Source: Ciborinia camelliae (Eukaryota; Ascomycota; Leotiomycetes; Helotiales; Sclerotiniaceae). From it: 64,000 nucleotides of DNA. Below the pieces are notes generated by a model, which was not told the DNA's origin, ran no database searches, and saw only the letters and a list, made by a program, of their open reading frames with translations. The stretch spans positions 2,120,565 to 2,184,564 of the forward strand of contig JANPYM010000006.1 in the NCBI GenBank assembly GCA_025890175.1, in the 5' to 3' direction. Position 1 is the stretch's first letter; each line of letters begins with the position of its first letter. Below are positions 11,642-23,517 of this stretch, in pieces. Both the position numbers and the translations under genes were made by a program.

Positions 11642-13906
11642 TTTGATATCAATCATAATACGAAGCGGTCCTGCGGTAATATGTTAGATATATATTAGAT
11701 ATTTCAATAATGTTTTAATTTATTTGATATATCTACTCAATCTATAATGATGTAGTCTATATAAATGATGTAGTAGGTAGAGTTAGCATTATTATCTCCG
11801 TACATAGTATCTACCACCTACCTACCTAACTATATACTACCTACCTTACCTAGGTAAGATACTTTCATTAAATGGCCTTGAAAGCTTAATAACTCATAAG
11901 GTTTCTCCTTCATCCTCCATTCCTCTCGCTAATTTTGAAACGTCCTTGGAATTTTGGATCTACAATCTACAATCAAATGCATTGTTATAAATTATTCATA
12001 ATAATAAATAATATCAAGATATAAATTAGTACCCGGATCATCACAAGCACCGTGATATCAGTTTAGGTGTACCTACTGTAGTCTGTAGGACTGCATTATT
12101 CCAAAGAAAAAAAAAGGAAGCTGCTTGCTTATATGTCATTCACCCACCAATCTTGCGATATCTAAGTCTAGAATCTACACAAGGTACAAATCTAGCCTCA
12201 ACAGAGCAGTACTAGGTCCCCTGGCCTCCTCAACTTACACAAAGTAGTCATTCTGATCCCATCTAATTGGATTGATGTCGTAGAAATCAATTGAGATATG
12301 CAACAAAAGCTGCAAGAATCTGGTCTGGCGAGCTGGTTGTATAAGGAAGTTGTCGAACCAATCAAACTTTGGGTTTAGTATATATACTGATACCTACCTA
12401 CCTAGTACATCTCATCTCAGCAATTTAGCAGCCAGCTGGTTAGAACTTAGAAGTTAGAACTTAAGCAGGTAAAAAGACACCCATTTCATATCCTCGCCAA
12501 TTACAGCCAGTAGGTAGAAGTGAGACATTATTCCTCGCAAATCGTGATGTACCATAGAAGACTCATCTTTTGATTCTTCTCATTCCTTTCGCATAAACCT
12601 CGGCCTCTTCTATCCCAGTCTCCCCCAACCAATCTGCTCTCCCAAGTTCCAGTCGCCCAATGCCAACATGGTAAAGCCCTTCCTCTTTTATGCAAGACTA
12701 AAATAAAACAACAACATCATCATCATCATCATCATCAAGACATGCAACAAATGTTAAACAGCGTCACTCGAGATATGCAACAATTGATCGATCGAGCTTT
12801 TGTGATATCATGTGATTTTCATATTTCTTCTTTCTCATTCCTCATACTTTTCGGTGTCAGTGACACACACGATGTTTCATGGATAAGACCTGCCAAATGG
12901 GAAATAATTGTGACGAAAGAGATATTTGGAACAATAGACAATAGAAAATAGGAGCCTCACTAGATGATGAAGCACGTGCACCGCTTGTACTGAAAGTTTT
13001 GTTGCAAGTCTCAGAATGGGTGTCTGCATAATCGGGCAGGAAAACTCGCATAATCTTGGGCTGAATGTTGTTGGCTGGCTGTATGATGTATCTCAAGAAA
13101 ACCAACCCCGAGATTTTCATCCGATGTTTAATTTCATGATGCCATGAAGGTTGGATGGATTGTTAGAAACGGTACTTTATGACTTCCAAGGTTCAGATTA
13201 AGAAAATCCAAAATACTGAAATACGTAGTGTACATTTGAGCCACTGAGTGAGCTGTCCAGCCAGATGATGTTTTTTGGTCGTGATCATTGACAGCAAGCT
13301 TGCTTGCTTGGCTGAGCTGAGCTCAACGCCTAAAGAAGTACAAAATGTACTAGTAGTACCAGTATGGTGTACAAGGTAATGGTGGCAGATATACACCACG
13401 AACTGATGAACTCGCTAGACGAGAAGACGAACGAAATGTATCCAGCTCCAAATTTCGACCTTTTCTAAATCACAAGTTGATTTGTATAGTCCCTAGAATT
13501 ATTGTGAATTATTGAGTAGTTCAAACCGAAATCGATGGACTTTACAGCTCAATCATCGAAGGACAGGCACCGGCGCTTTAATGTCCCAAAATTGTACGAA
13601 AATCTTGCATTCTGATTTGATACATCCGAGATAACATTCATTGTCCAGTAGGCGAGCGAGTTGGTTTGTCAAGTCATTAAATGATTATCGATTGGTTGAG
13701 ATGGAAGTTAATTATGAGCTTCAATCTTCTGGTACTGACTTTAGATACCAATCATTAAGTAATCTAGATCCGCCTCAAAGAAATACCCTACGTACAACTT
13801 GGGGTAGAAAGTACACCGTTAAAATTGTAAAAAAAAATAGCAAAGCAAAATACCTCCGCAATCATTCAAGATGCGCCATGCTGTTCCTTAAAGTCCTTGG
13901 TACCGT

Positions 13907-14040
13907 ATGCTCGTAGGTATCTAAAAACAAAAACGTCACACTTGCTCGCTCTCAACGTGAATCTTGCCACCATATGCTTGTGGGTATCTAAAAACCAAAA
14001 TGCCACCCTTGCTCGCTCTAACCATGAAGCTTGCCGCCGT
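13907..14040. repeat. 66-bp imperfect tandem duplication
   Basis: Two adjacent units begin at 13907 (ATGCTCGTAGGTATCTAAAA) and 13973 (ATGCTTGTGGGTATCTAAAA). Both continue with the shared core CTTGCTCGCTCT. They differ by scattered substitutions, about 80 percent identity by eye. Confidence 0.8.
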
Positions 14041-14104
14041 CGTTATTGTGGATGCTATAGAGAGGACCTGCCTTGGTGCACCCAGTAAAGTATTGGGTAA
14101 TTAA

Positions 14105-15465
14105 TCAGCAGTTTTTCCCCGGCGATGAACCATTGACAACCATTGGAGACATTGGAGAAATCTCTTTTTTCTTCGCAGCCGCCGCAACAGCAGCTACTGC
14201 AGCCACGGCATTTGCTCTAACTCTCTCCCTTTCCCTCTCTTCTACCGTTCTATCCTCACTCGCCTTCCTCTCTTTGGGCCTCTCCGTCTTCCTTTCCTGG
14301 GGTGCCAGGGGAGTCCTTGGCCTTGGATATATCTGTGGCTGTGGTTGTAGCTTTCTTTCTCCCATAGGGGATAGAGAATAACCAATGGTGGGTTGGGTCT
14401 TCAGTGTTGTCGCTTTCTGGAGATCAACTCCCTCCTTAGCAAGCTTTGCACGCAAAATCCTGCTTTGAAATTCCACTCCATCAAGTATATCCACTATCGC
14501 TTTAGCCATAGCGTGTGTCTCAAAGGTTAGAAAAGTATGAGACTTTTGTTTCCCATCTGGATGTTTTGGGATTTCAAAGCTTTGTAAAGCACGGAAGGGA
14601 TCTTCAGGGGTTGAAGTATTCATGAATTTCGCCTCTATGCGTTTGCGGATGAAAAATTCGAGGTCCTTGGCTGAAGCGTGGCGTGGGATTTGAGTAACGA
14701 TCACTTTGCTATTTACAATAGACAAGCTTTCAAATTGTTCCGCAATACAGGGGAAAGGAGGGGTTGTTATGAATGGCTGTAGAGGGCCTGTAAACATTGG
14801 CGTGCTTGGCACCATATTGCCGGCATATAAAATCGTGGGAAATGCTGGCACTGGAGCATTAGGAGGAATCTCCACGCTTTGGGTCTGTTGATACTGAGCC
14901 TGTTAGCTTTTACTGTGACGACAAAGGGCAATGGGAGATTCCATTCGTACTTTGGTTATACCCCTATCATTAAATGTCGCTGATATTGAGGTTGTGGTGG
15001 AGATGCCATTTGCTGAAGGTGCAGTTTGGTAAAAAGACATCTGTCCAACAGCCTCTTCACGAGTTGTAGGTATCATGTCCCTTGTAGACAAACCTTCGCT
15101 GCAATTCCGAATGCCGTGGACCAAATCGCGAATTTCAATCGACGTTGTTTCGTTTCGGCCGTCTGCACACAGAGCACGATTTTCCATCGTTCCACCTTGC
15201 AAATGCTCTGTAGTTCTGTTAGCATGATTCATTTGTGATAGGAGAACTTACCGAGTGCTTTGAGAAAGTCTTCCCTTCCTCTGACTGTAACCCATCCACA
15301 GGTCGAGTCTGGATATACCTGTGCATGTTCAACTGCAAGACAATGTCCCTCACAGTCTTGATTCCTCGCGAAATCCTTAAGCTTTTGCCATGTACACGAC
15401 CAAGGCAAATTGCCAACAAGAATATAATATAAACCGGTGATATCACCAGGCAAAACTTGAGGCAT
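14105..15465 (-). CDS. RNA-binding protein with two RRM domains
   Basis: Three exons, complement(15252-15465, 14951-15207, 14105-14893), encode 419 aa. Introns are 44 nt (15208-15251) and 57 nt (14894-14950); both keep frame and have CTAAC branch sites. RRM1 lies at about residues 10-80, with the RNP2-like YYILVGNLP and RNP1-like CGWVTVRG. RRM2 lies at about 219-305, with SKVIVTQIP and KSHTFLTFET. Between them is a Pro-rich linker, and the C-terminus is basic with Pro/Arg, Glu/Arg and Ala runs. RRMs bind single-stranded RNA; the target is unknown. The arrangement resembles ascomycete RRM proteins of uncharacterised function. The exon 2-3 junction is the least certain part, since its donor GTACGA is not ideal. 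Confidence 0.82.
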
Positions 15466-18414
15466 GATGTTTGATATGAAGATTTGGTTATATTACATCA
15501 ATACAAGATGTATTTTGGAGAACGAATTATATGTAGGCTGCAGTCCTTTCTTTTATGAGGCCTTGCCCCTAAGAGTGCATGTTTGATGGGCTTTGCGAAG
15601 ATTCAATGAAAGGCTCGATTTTCGATTTTCGATTTTCGACAACCAACCAAGAGATTCAGGGCTGAATGAATCAATGCAGAAAGCCAAATTCGAACGAACG
15701 AGCATGGAACTAGGTGGAAGATTAAGGTAAGTAAGGTACATTAGGCGGCACCGCGATGGAAAACATACTTAGGTACTCTAGCTCCAGTAGAGCCTTCAGG
15801 TTACAGAAAAAACAAACGGTTTCTTGCAGTGCTGAGATGGATGGCATCCTCTTCATACACAAAATGCAAATGCAATATGCAATATGCAATGTAGATTCGG
15901 ACATATAACCTAGGTAGTCACTAGCTACCTGCTCAAGACGCGGTTGGTACCAAAGAAAGAAGAAAATAAAACGTCTTAGAGTCATAGAAAGATCTTGTGT
16001 AACGCATGAACGCAAGATATAAATAAAAAAAAGAGCTCTAGTTTGATAATTTGAGTCAGAGAGTGAGATACCCTACAATCTGCCTACCATTTAACGCTAT
16101 AGCTCATGTCAAATATACAATCATTCCATTTACGGGGTACAGAGAGGTAGAGAGAGATGAACAGAAACCTTGTCGACGCGTATTTTTGTGATTGTACTGT
16201 CAATGATGATGAGCTTCCACATCAAGATCAACTATATGAAAAGTTACCTAATCACGCTTCCCGATGCATCTTGCAGAATACGAATCTTGATGGATTCGTA
16301 GTGGCTTGAATTTCCGACATGATGAAGAAGCGGTCAAATTGATAATGGGATGAAGAAATTGGGAATGCAATTGGCTTTGCTTCGGTGATTAGGAAACTAG
16401 GTATATAAGTTATATGACATGTCAGATTTTGCGATAGAAGAACAGTGTAGCCGACTTTTGCTAGCATTGGGGCCAACGTAAAATACCCCCAAAAGGCCAA
16501 TTTCGAGGATAACGATTTAGGATATTCGGATTCAGACAAGAAGAAATTAGAAGGGAAATGTGATGATAATCAGATATATCCCTTCTTTTCGAGAACCGTT
16601 CTCCGGCGAATATTGGATCATGAGGCTCATCTAGAGATGCCGAGTTTTGTAGAACTTTCCTTTTATTTAGTGGGAGTGTGGTAGAGTTGAAAGTCCTTCG
16701 TGTAACCAAAGGTCATCGTCAATGCTGCAGGTCAATGGCGGAGAGTGCGTGATTGGTGCTTGAGGTCAAGGGTTTATAGCTTAAATATGGGATGAAATGC
16801 ATACCCACCAACCCGGGTTTGAATTCACAACAAGAACCAGGTAGGACAGGAAGTATAGCAACGCAGAGATGCAGAATCATATCAAGGCAAAAGCCATAGA
16901 GGCAGACCTACCGGATGCATAGAACGTATATATGAAGATAGGAGCAGCACTTCTCGATCTTTTCCATCTAAATGTTTGTGCTACCTGTTGTATTGTATCC
17001 TCCCTGTTTCCATTGCCAACTTTCCACGCTTCTCCTTCTTCAATATCCATGAGTCCATCAAAGAAAAGCCAAAAAATTGGGAGAAGCATCAGTGACTTCT
17101 TCTTCGCTTAAAAGAGATTTTTATTAACCAACCAGATTGCTAGAGAGGGTTGTATTCTCTAGATTTCGAGCAATATTTTGGATCATTCATGATAGAAAAT
17201 GCAACAAATACTTTTTATTATGATCAAATGGATGTATGTATAACCTGATTCCAAATAGTACTGTTTTTTACCGAAATCAAAATACCTACCTAGGTATCCA
17301 AATAATATTTTGATTTTGTAGTTGAAGGAGAATCGCACGGACTACATCATATGTACGGTATATATTATTTACGTTCGGACAAACGAGATGTAGGAAGGTC
17401 GACATGACACACTTGCAGCGATTGCCTGTGGGTTGGCTGATCATAAAAGACCCCAGCTTGTTTGCTAATGCGAGATGTCAAAAATGACATCGAATTCTCT
17501 CGCTGATAAGGTGCCTTCATCTCTTTCGACATGGCTGAATTTTTGGAAAATCTATAGAGGATAGTTGCATCTCAGGAGTCAGTATCAGTCAATCGGATGT
17601 GGATTGATGGCCCGACACGATCAAGATCTTGCGAGTCATCAATTAAGAGTCATATATACATATTATTATCAATACGACTGTACTTGCTGGGAAGCGACAG
17701 CAGAAGGTTTCTAAATGGTGGGGATACTACTAGTAGCCGCTTCCCAGCCAAGAAGAGCTTTCTTCACTAAGGCTTTCCTGTTCAAAAACCTATCACCCTG
17801 ATATCAATTCGAAAGGATATCATTCTTGAGTCTTCTAGGGATGTTGATATTCTTTGGATGTGCTAGACAACTTAGATAAGATTACTATTTTTCTCAAGGT
17901 TTCGCACAATTTCAATCGTTAAGAGAAATTTGGAGACGTCGATGCCATTTGGCCATACCATACCTGGACTGAACTTGTTTGTTGAGGTCGATAGCATTTG
18001 GTTATACTTTGACTGAACTTAGGGAGGTTGGTACCATTTAGTTATACTAGATGGCATGAATTCTTTAACAATATAAATATCCCATAATATTATTCTGATC
18101 ACCCTGGTATGACTGATGTATGCGTATCAGTGACGAATTACTCTGGATACCATTAATGGATCAATGTTGGTAAACGTCATCTCCACAACAGAAGTAAAAA
18201 CTATCCATTCTATGAATTGAAGTCTATTCTACATAAAATTCCAAGTAGGAATGTTGAAGAATGGAAAGAAAGGTGTGTAATACACGAAACAAGGACAAGG
18301 GGATAACGAGCAAACCGACACCAATCAAATCAAATCCACGCCTCCACCCGCGCCACAAAACTGCCCCTGATGATTTTCTGTCCAAAAATATGCAATACAC
18401 CAATTTTTTTTGAT
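15466..18414. other. 2.9-kb gene-free region
   Basis: Small open frames at 16252-16539, 16461-16709 and 16877-17089 (minus strand) have no recognisable motif and no supporting splice structure. The region includes a TACCTAGGTA palindrome (17287-17296), a related AACCTAGGTAG at about 15908, and a degenerate three-unit repeat at 17936-18060. Promoter and 5' leader of the RRM gene should lie at its left end. Confidence 0.4.
17936..18060. repeat. three degenerate direct repeats
   Basis: Units beginning near 17936, 17984 and 18024 share the pattern GaGGTcGaTaxCATTTgGtTATAC. The first two also share a downstream GACTGAACTT. Spacing is about 48 and 40 bp. They look like a decayed tandem array. Confidence 0.6.
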
Positions 18415-20127
18415 TCATGCTCTATAACTTTGTGCCACATAAGAAGCAACGGGAGTAGGGAAGATGTAGGGAACATAGCCATTGATAGAGGTTGTAGTGG
18501 TTATGGTCGAACTTGAACTTCTAGTGTTGGAGTGAGACGACGAACTAGAGCTGCTAGTGGTGGAAGAAAAGTTGCTTGAGACGGCAGTTCCCTTTACATC
18601 GCTGGTTGGAGATACTAGCATACCTGTGGAAGATGCATGGCTACTTCCGCTAATGATTCCAGTTGGTCTGGGGAAACCGGAGCTGCTGATGCTGCCCGAT
18701 GACTTGAAAGTGGATGATGGGTGTGCGAACCCTGTTCCCGTCTCAATGTGATGCACTGCCGTTCCCGTTCCACTAGCGAGAGCTGTGTTCGATCCACCAG
18801 TAGGAAAATGTGCCGTTGATGAACCGGTGACGCTAATTCCCAAGTCAGAATGGGTAGATATGGGTCGGCCGCTGCCAGATGGGTGTGATCCCGTCCCTCG
18901 AATTGCGCTGGTTGAATATGCCGTTCCGGTTGGTTCATGGCTGGTAATGGTAGTCTTCTTATTCTTGGCAGCAAGTATGAATTCGTCATATTGCATTTTC
19001 GACTTAGGATTGATGGCGAACACCATGCCTGACTCACACTCATTGTTTTGACGACTAGGACAATGTCAGTGACGGAGATTAAATTTGCAAAGAGTGGGTA
19101 GATACCTGAAGAAAAATACTGGGTTGGTGGCGTTAGTGACGGGGAAATCAACAAAAGTGGTCATGTTCTTCGCCAAGACGGGCTTAAATCCAGAATCGTA
19201 GACACCATTCATAACGCAAGGAGCCGCGACATCACAAGAAGTGACAGTGTGATTTATTGGGTAGAACTTGAATCTTACAGTTTCTCCTTCCTCCGCATCA
19301 ATGTATGCAGGTGAGAAGGAAAGAATGCCATTTTCGCCAACCGAGACGACGTGCGTTTGCTTCAACGGCTTCCCAGTTCCAGTGGGTTTGTGTGAGACGG
19401 TGGTTCCAGTCCTAATAGTACCTGTCGGGTTTTTAGGTTGGCTTTCATTTCCATAAGAATATGGTTCAACTGATCCGGTAGGTTTGCATGGTGATTTACC
19501 GGTCTTGGTTCCGAGAAGACTTGCCGAGCTTGTAGGTGGGAGGCCAGGAGTCGATGTGGCGCTCGCGATCTTGGTTATCGTAACAGTGCTAGGCTCGCCA
19601 TAAACGTCTACTGTGACATAAATGGTGATGATATTAACTATAATGACTTCTCCACCTGAACCATAAACAACTTCTGTGCAATCATAAACCGAAGCAGCAG
19701 CAGTAGGGCAGACTTGGACTTTGGATACCCCTGAAATCACGTTTACCTGTGTAACGGCTCCAGTGGCGTCGGCTGAGGGTGTGACCTGTGCTCCTAGAAG
19801 TGATCCCGTTGCAGTAAAATTAGGGGTAGAAGTTTTAAACGACTTCAAACTTGAAGATGATGAGATGAATCCAGAGGTTTCTTCAATGACTGTTCCCCCA
19901 TTATTGACCGTGACAGTTTGAGCAGGTGCCGTGACAGTCTGATATACCGTCGCACCAGAACCCCCACCATAGCCTCCAGCTTCTCCGAGAGTCACAGTAG
20001 AAGTTAGGATCGATGGTTCTTTAACAGTTATAGTGATTGTGGTTGTGATGTGTGAGCAATCAACACCAGGAGATGCAGCCCCGATTGCGAAGAGGAGCGA
20101 AAGGGCAGCTGCGCGCGAAAATTTCAT
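18415..20127 (-). CDS. secreted Ser/Thr-rich protein with cupredoxin-like domain
   Basis: Two exons, complement(19106-20127 and 18415-19054), with a 51-nt intron encode 553 aa. Residues 1-19 form a signal peptide (MKFSRAAALSLLFAIGAAS). A long Thr/Ser/Gly-rich region follows. At about 255-365 lies a cupredoxin-type domain: THVVSVGENGILSFSP, GETVRFKFYPINHTVTSCD and, across the splice junction, SGMVFAINP. The tail is Ser/Thr-rich with poly-Ser and poly-Thr runs, suggesting heavy O-glycosylation; I see no clear GPI-anchor hydrophobic end. Fungal members of this family are extracellular serine-rich proteins. The usual copper ligands around the last strand (Cys, and His in an HC pair) appear replaced here (FFFSRQNNEC), so copper binding is doubtful. 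Confidence 0.87.
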
Positions 20128-21169
20128 GATTGGTATATGAATGAAAACGTCCCAGGCACTTGAAACAACTTATGTAAGAAGGAATGAACTAGTAAAGATC
20201 GTAAAAGGGAAATATTCCCACAAGATAATTGAGGAATTGAAGAATTGTTGAGAGAAAGAACGACTGGAATGAAGTTGGAAATTTCAGCAATGGACAATAC
20301 TTGCTTGTATACCTAGTAGTAAGTAGCCTGTTAACTATACGAGCAGAGCTCAATGGCATCATGATATGACTAAAGAAACTGCGACACAATAAGGTTATAG
20401 GATTTTGACTTTGAAGATATCCATGCTGATGCTCCCTATGCAAAACATGCCATGCCATGTCCTTCCATGCCGTGATTCTGGGGAGATTATACTCTATGGG
20501 ATTTGACAGTAGGTTCAGGTGAAATATGACAGTACAAGTAGCTGTAAACCAATTCAATGACGTGGAAATTTGCTCTTCAGCTTTTACTTATAAGAGGATT
20601 AAGGATTTGAAGTGAGAACCAAATTGTGTTAGGTTACGGAGTACGGAGTAGTTGTGTTGTCGAAGGATTCAAATCTCCACTTTCGGATACAGTAGGGGTT
20701 GGCTAGGTAGGTAGTCCTTATAAGGAGTATATATACTCGAGCAGTAAGCGACCCTCAAAATAACAACACATCAGCCACTCAGGGACGATTATATTGGAAA
20801 TAAAATGATGATTATTATTATGCTTATTATTCAATTATTACTTAGGTAGTTACGAGTATTTCGCGAGTACTGTCATATTTTTTAATAGAATCTATTGTAT
20901 AATCAATCATCCTTTCATTGTAATAGGAAAATACGTGCATCGTGACTTTTTTATATTTTTGGGCTACCTACTATACTACGAAAAGTATCAAGTAGCTGAA
21001 ACCAAATATAGGCCCTAGTTCTAGAGCCATACATGGCCATGTGAACCTAAATTGTTCGTTGTTTGATCACATGGCTGTTGCATGGCTGTTGCTCGTCTCA
21101 GATGAAATTTGAAAAGTAGACCAAACGTTCCCAGTTTCACTTTCACGTCATTTCAGCCTCGCTCCTACT
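20128..21169. other. intergenic region, AT-rich
   Basis: Upstream region of the cupredoxin-like gene and 3' flank of the molybdopterin locus. It contains CTAGGTAGGTAG at about 20703 and an AT-rich stretch at about 20800-20960. The open frame at 20189-20557 has no recognisable motif. Confidence 0.4.
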
Positions 21170-23517
21170 CTACCCCTCACTATCGGGAATTCCCTCTACC
21201 CATGTACCACTCTTTCCCCCCTCTTTCCTCACGACTCGCAACCCCTCAACTCGCATACCCTTATCCACAGCCTTACACATATCATAAATCGTCAATGCCG
21301 CCGTTGAAGCGGCCGTAAGTGCCTCCATTTCTACGCCCGTTTTTCCATCGCATGATACAGTAGCCTTAACTTCCACGCTCCCAAACTCATTGGAAGGAAC
21401 CGAATCTGAAACATACGATGGCAATTTATACCCATCGCCTTGTACTGTGCCAGACAATAAGATTGAGGTCCTGGAAGCGGGAAATGAAGGGTTTGTGCTC
21501 GATACATCATCGTGTGAGATTTGTAGGTCAATATTGACATGTGTAATTGCAATTGGATGACATAAAGGTATTAAGTCAGAAGTTCTCTTGGCAGCCATGA
21601 TTCCTGCGATGCGAGCGACTCCTAATACATCACCTTTTTTGGCTCGATTATCACGGATGAGAGGAATTGCCACATTGTTGGAGAAGTGAATACTGCAGAC
21701 AGCAACTGCAGTTCGTTTCGTAGATTGTTTGGAGGAAATGGAAACCATGTGCGCATCACCAGATTGCGTAAGGTGGGTAAGTTTGGGCTCCAGTGAGGAA
21801 CTCGAACCTGATAGATTATCCATCGAAGACTTTTCCAAGTCCTTGCTGGCATTACTCATCGGAGCCGCAGTAGATTTGCTGGAGTACAGACGCGCAAAAT
21901 GAGAAGGTGACATAGAAGCTAAGAGGCTGAGAGGGACTTTGTTGCATCGACCTTTCGGCCGGCTTGTAATATCTGGAATGAGTGTCTGAGGACCACGGTA
22001 ATATTTGTCATCTAAATAATGCGTCAGTGTCAACTACGCATTGAACTGCAGAAGCACAACATCTTACTTGCAACTATATCAATTTCAAAGTATTGATTAA
22101 ATACATATAGGGTATTAGAAGTGCGCCAATATGCAAACAATTTCATGCTATCGCAGAGCCTACACAGATGTCTATGAAAAGTGAAACAAACCTACCCACC
22201 TATTAAAATCATGGGCCTGTTCTTCATGTTTTCCAATTCGCCCATGCCGGCGTGCTTTTCCTTTTTTCTACTCACAGCCATGCCAATGACTTCTAGTAGC
22301 TCCCTCTCACTAGCAGAGCTCCCTAGAGCACTGTGGGCATCCCCGAGACCCTGTCTTCTATTCATTTCTATCTGCTTCATCGCCTCAAAAGCTTGCTCGT
22401 CGATTGGCTGATTACCATTAGATTTTCTCAAGATGTCTCTCAAGGATACTTCGGCGTTGCCAAATAAGCACACCTTCAAGTTGCCATCACTCGTGATGCG
22501 CAATCTATTACAAGTACCACAGAAATTGTGTGTCATGCTTGTAATAAACCCCATCTTTCCCACGAAACCAGGAATCTTGTACGTCTTACTCGTGTCATTT
22601 TTGTGATCTGCGACCTTTCGAAGTGCAGGATATTTTTGACGTATAATATCAAGCATCTCTTTATAGCTTAGCATTTTGCCTTGGCTCCACTTGTTGCCGT
22701 CAAATGGCATATATTCGATGAACCTAACCTCAACTTCCTTTTCTCGACCCAATTCGACAAAGGGTATTATTTCTCTCTCGTTGACTCCACGCATTACAAC
22801 ACAATTGATCTTGAGCTTTATGCCAGCGCCCAATTTGTTCATATGGAGTATCCTGTCTATACTTTTCATCACAGCCTCAAACCCTTTTCTTCGAGTCATG
22901 ATCTGAAACTGCCATGGATCCAAAGTATCCAGACTCAGGTTGACTCCAGTCAATCCTGCTTCCACCATACCATCCAATTTCCTTGCAAGGTTTAGACCAT
23001 TTGTGGTAAGACAGAGCTCGCGCAGGCCTCGAGATCGCAAAGCTCCAATCTGTTGCATAAGAGGCAGGATGTCGCGACGAACAGTTGGCTCACCACCAGT
23101 AAGGCGGATCTTGGAAACGCCCTGGGAAACAAATATAGATGATAAAAGTACGATTTCTGGTGTTGTAAGGAGATCTGGTTGGGGTGATTGTGGTACTCCC
23201 TCTTCTGGCATACAATACACGCATCGCAGATTGCATTTTTCTGTAATTGAAATTCGAAGATAATCGTGTTGTCTTTGAAAATTGTCGGTAAGAAACGAGG
23301 AGAAAGGCTTTGCATTTTTGAGTTCATCCCTTCTATTCGAAGTTCTCCTAAGAGGTTCAGTGTCTTCGTGCATAGATAAATCATGTGTAGGGAGCTCTTG
23401 AATCGACGACGATGACGTAGTGGTAGTGTATAGTGATTTGTGTGATCTCCAAGAGAGCAAGTTGGGCTTGCCACCTTTCAGCGCACTTGCTCGAAAAGCT
23501 CTCTTAAGGGATAACAT
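21170..23517 (-). CDS. cnxABC: molybdopterin precursor synthesis locus, MoaA + MoaC domains (MOCS1/cnxABC type)
   Basis: MoaA (a radical-SAM GTP cyclase) and MoaC (cyclic pyranopterin monophosphate synthase) together turn GTP into cPMP, the first stage of molybdenum cofactor synthesis. The first frame, 23517-22192, encodes 441 aa: a basic, Ser/Thr-rich mitochondrial-type leader, the radical-SAM cluster CNLRCVYC (Cys95, 99, 102), GGEPTVR, the second cluster CGTC...C (Cys333, 336, 350) and a terminus ending ILIGG-stop. The MoaC part is 22011-21170, with [34 protein letters not shown] and [11 protein letters not shown] donor at 22199 inside the Gly-Gly codons, spliced to 22074/22073 and 22067/22012, or directly to 22012, bypasses the stop and gives an in-frame fusion of 721 or 719 aa. 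In Aspergillus nidulans both activities come from one locus, cnxABC. Cofactor users such as nitrate reductase are not in this window. Confidence 0.95.
22012..22200 (-). promoter_or_regulatory. overlapping Gly-Gly-stop and alternative splice region of the MoaA/MoaC locus
   Basis: Reading on the minus strand, the codons ATA GGT GGG TAG (22203-22192) end MoaA with a double glycine. The same bases contain a donor GTGGGT (22199) and, less usefully, GTAGGT (22195). Acceptors follow at 22074 (GATATAG) and 22012 (ATTTAG). Only the 22199 donor, in phase 1, keeps frame with MoaC. Retaining everything gives MoaA with its Gly-Gly end; splicing gives the fusion without Gly-Gly. Confidence 0.7.

Larger units (their letters stand above)
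10381..14104. other. 3.7-kb gene-free region rich in microsatellites
   Basis: No convincing gene. Simple repeats include (ATCAAT)n at 11207-11234, (GTACCA)n at 11243-11268, (CTGCA)n near 11421-11446, (CCTA)n at 11603-11641 and (CAT)n at about 12715-12736. A TACCTAGGTA palindrome is at 11847-11856. The stretch 11680-12030 is strongly AT-rich. An ATG followed at once by a GTAAAG donor at about 12669 resembles the first exon of a small gene, but I could not extend it. Confidence 0.4.

Noticed and set aside
12661..13120. Small gene starting ATG followed directly by an intron near 12669
   Set aside because: The start and donor look suggestive, but no downstream exon with coding character could be joined.
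14903..15232. Separate 109-aa gene on the minus strand
   Set aside because: It is exon 2 of the RRM gene plus intron; phases and branch sites on both sides fit splicing.
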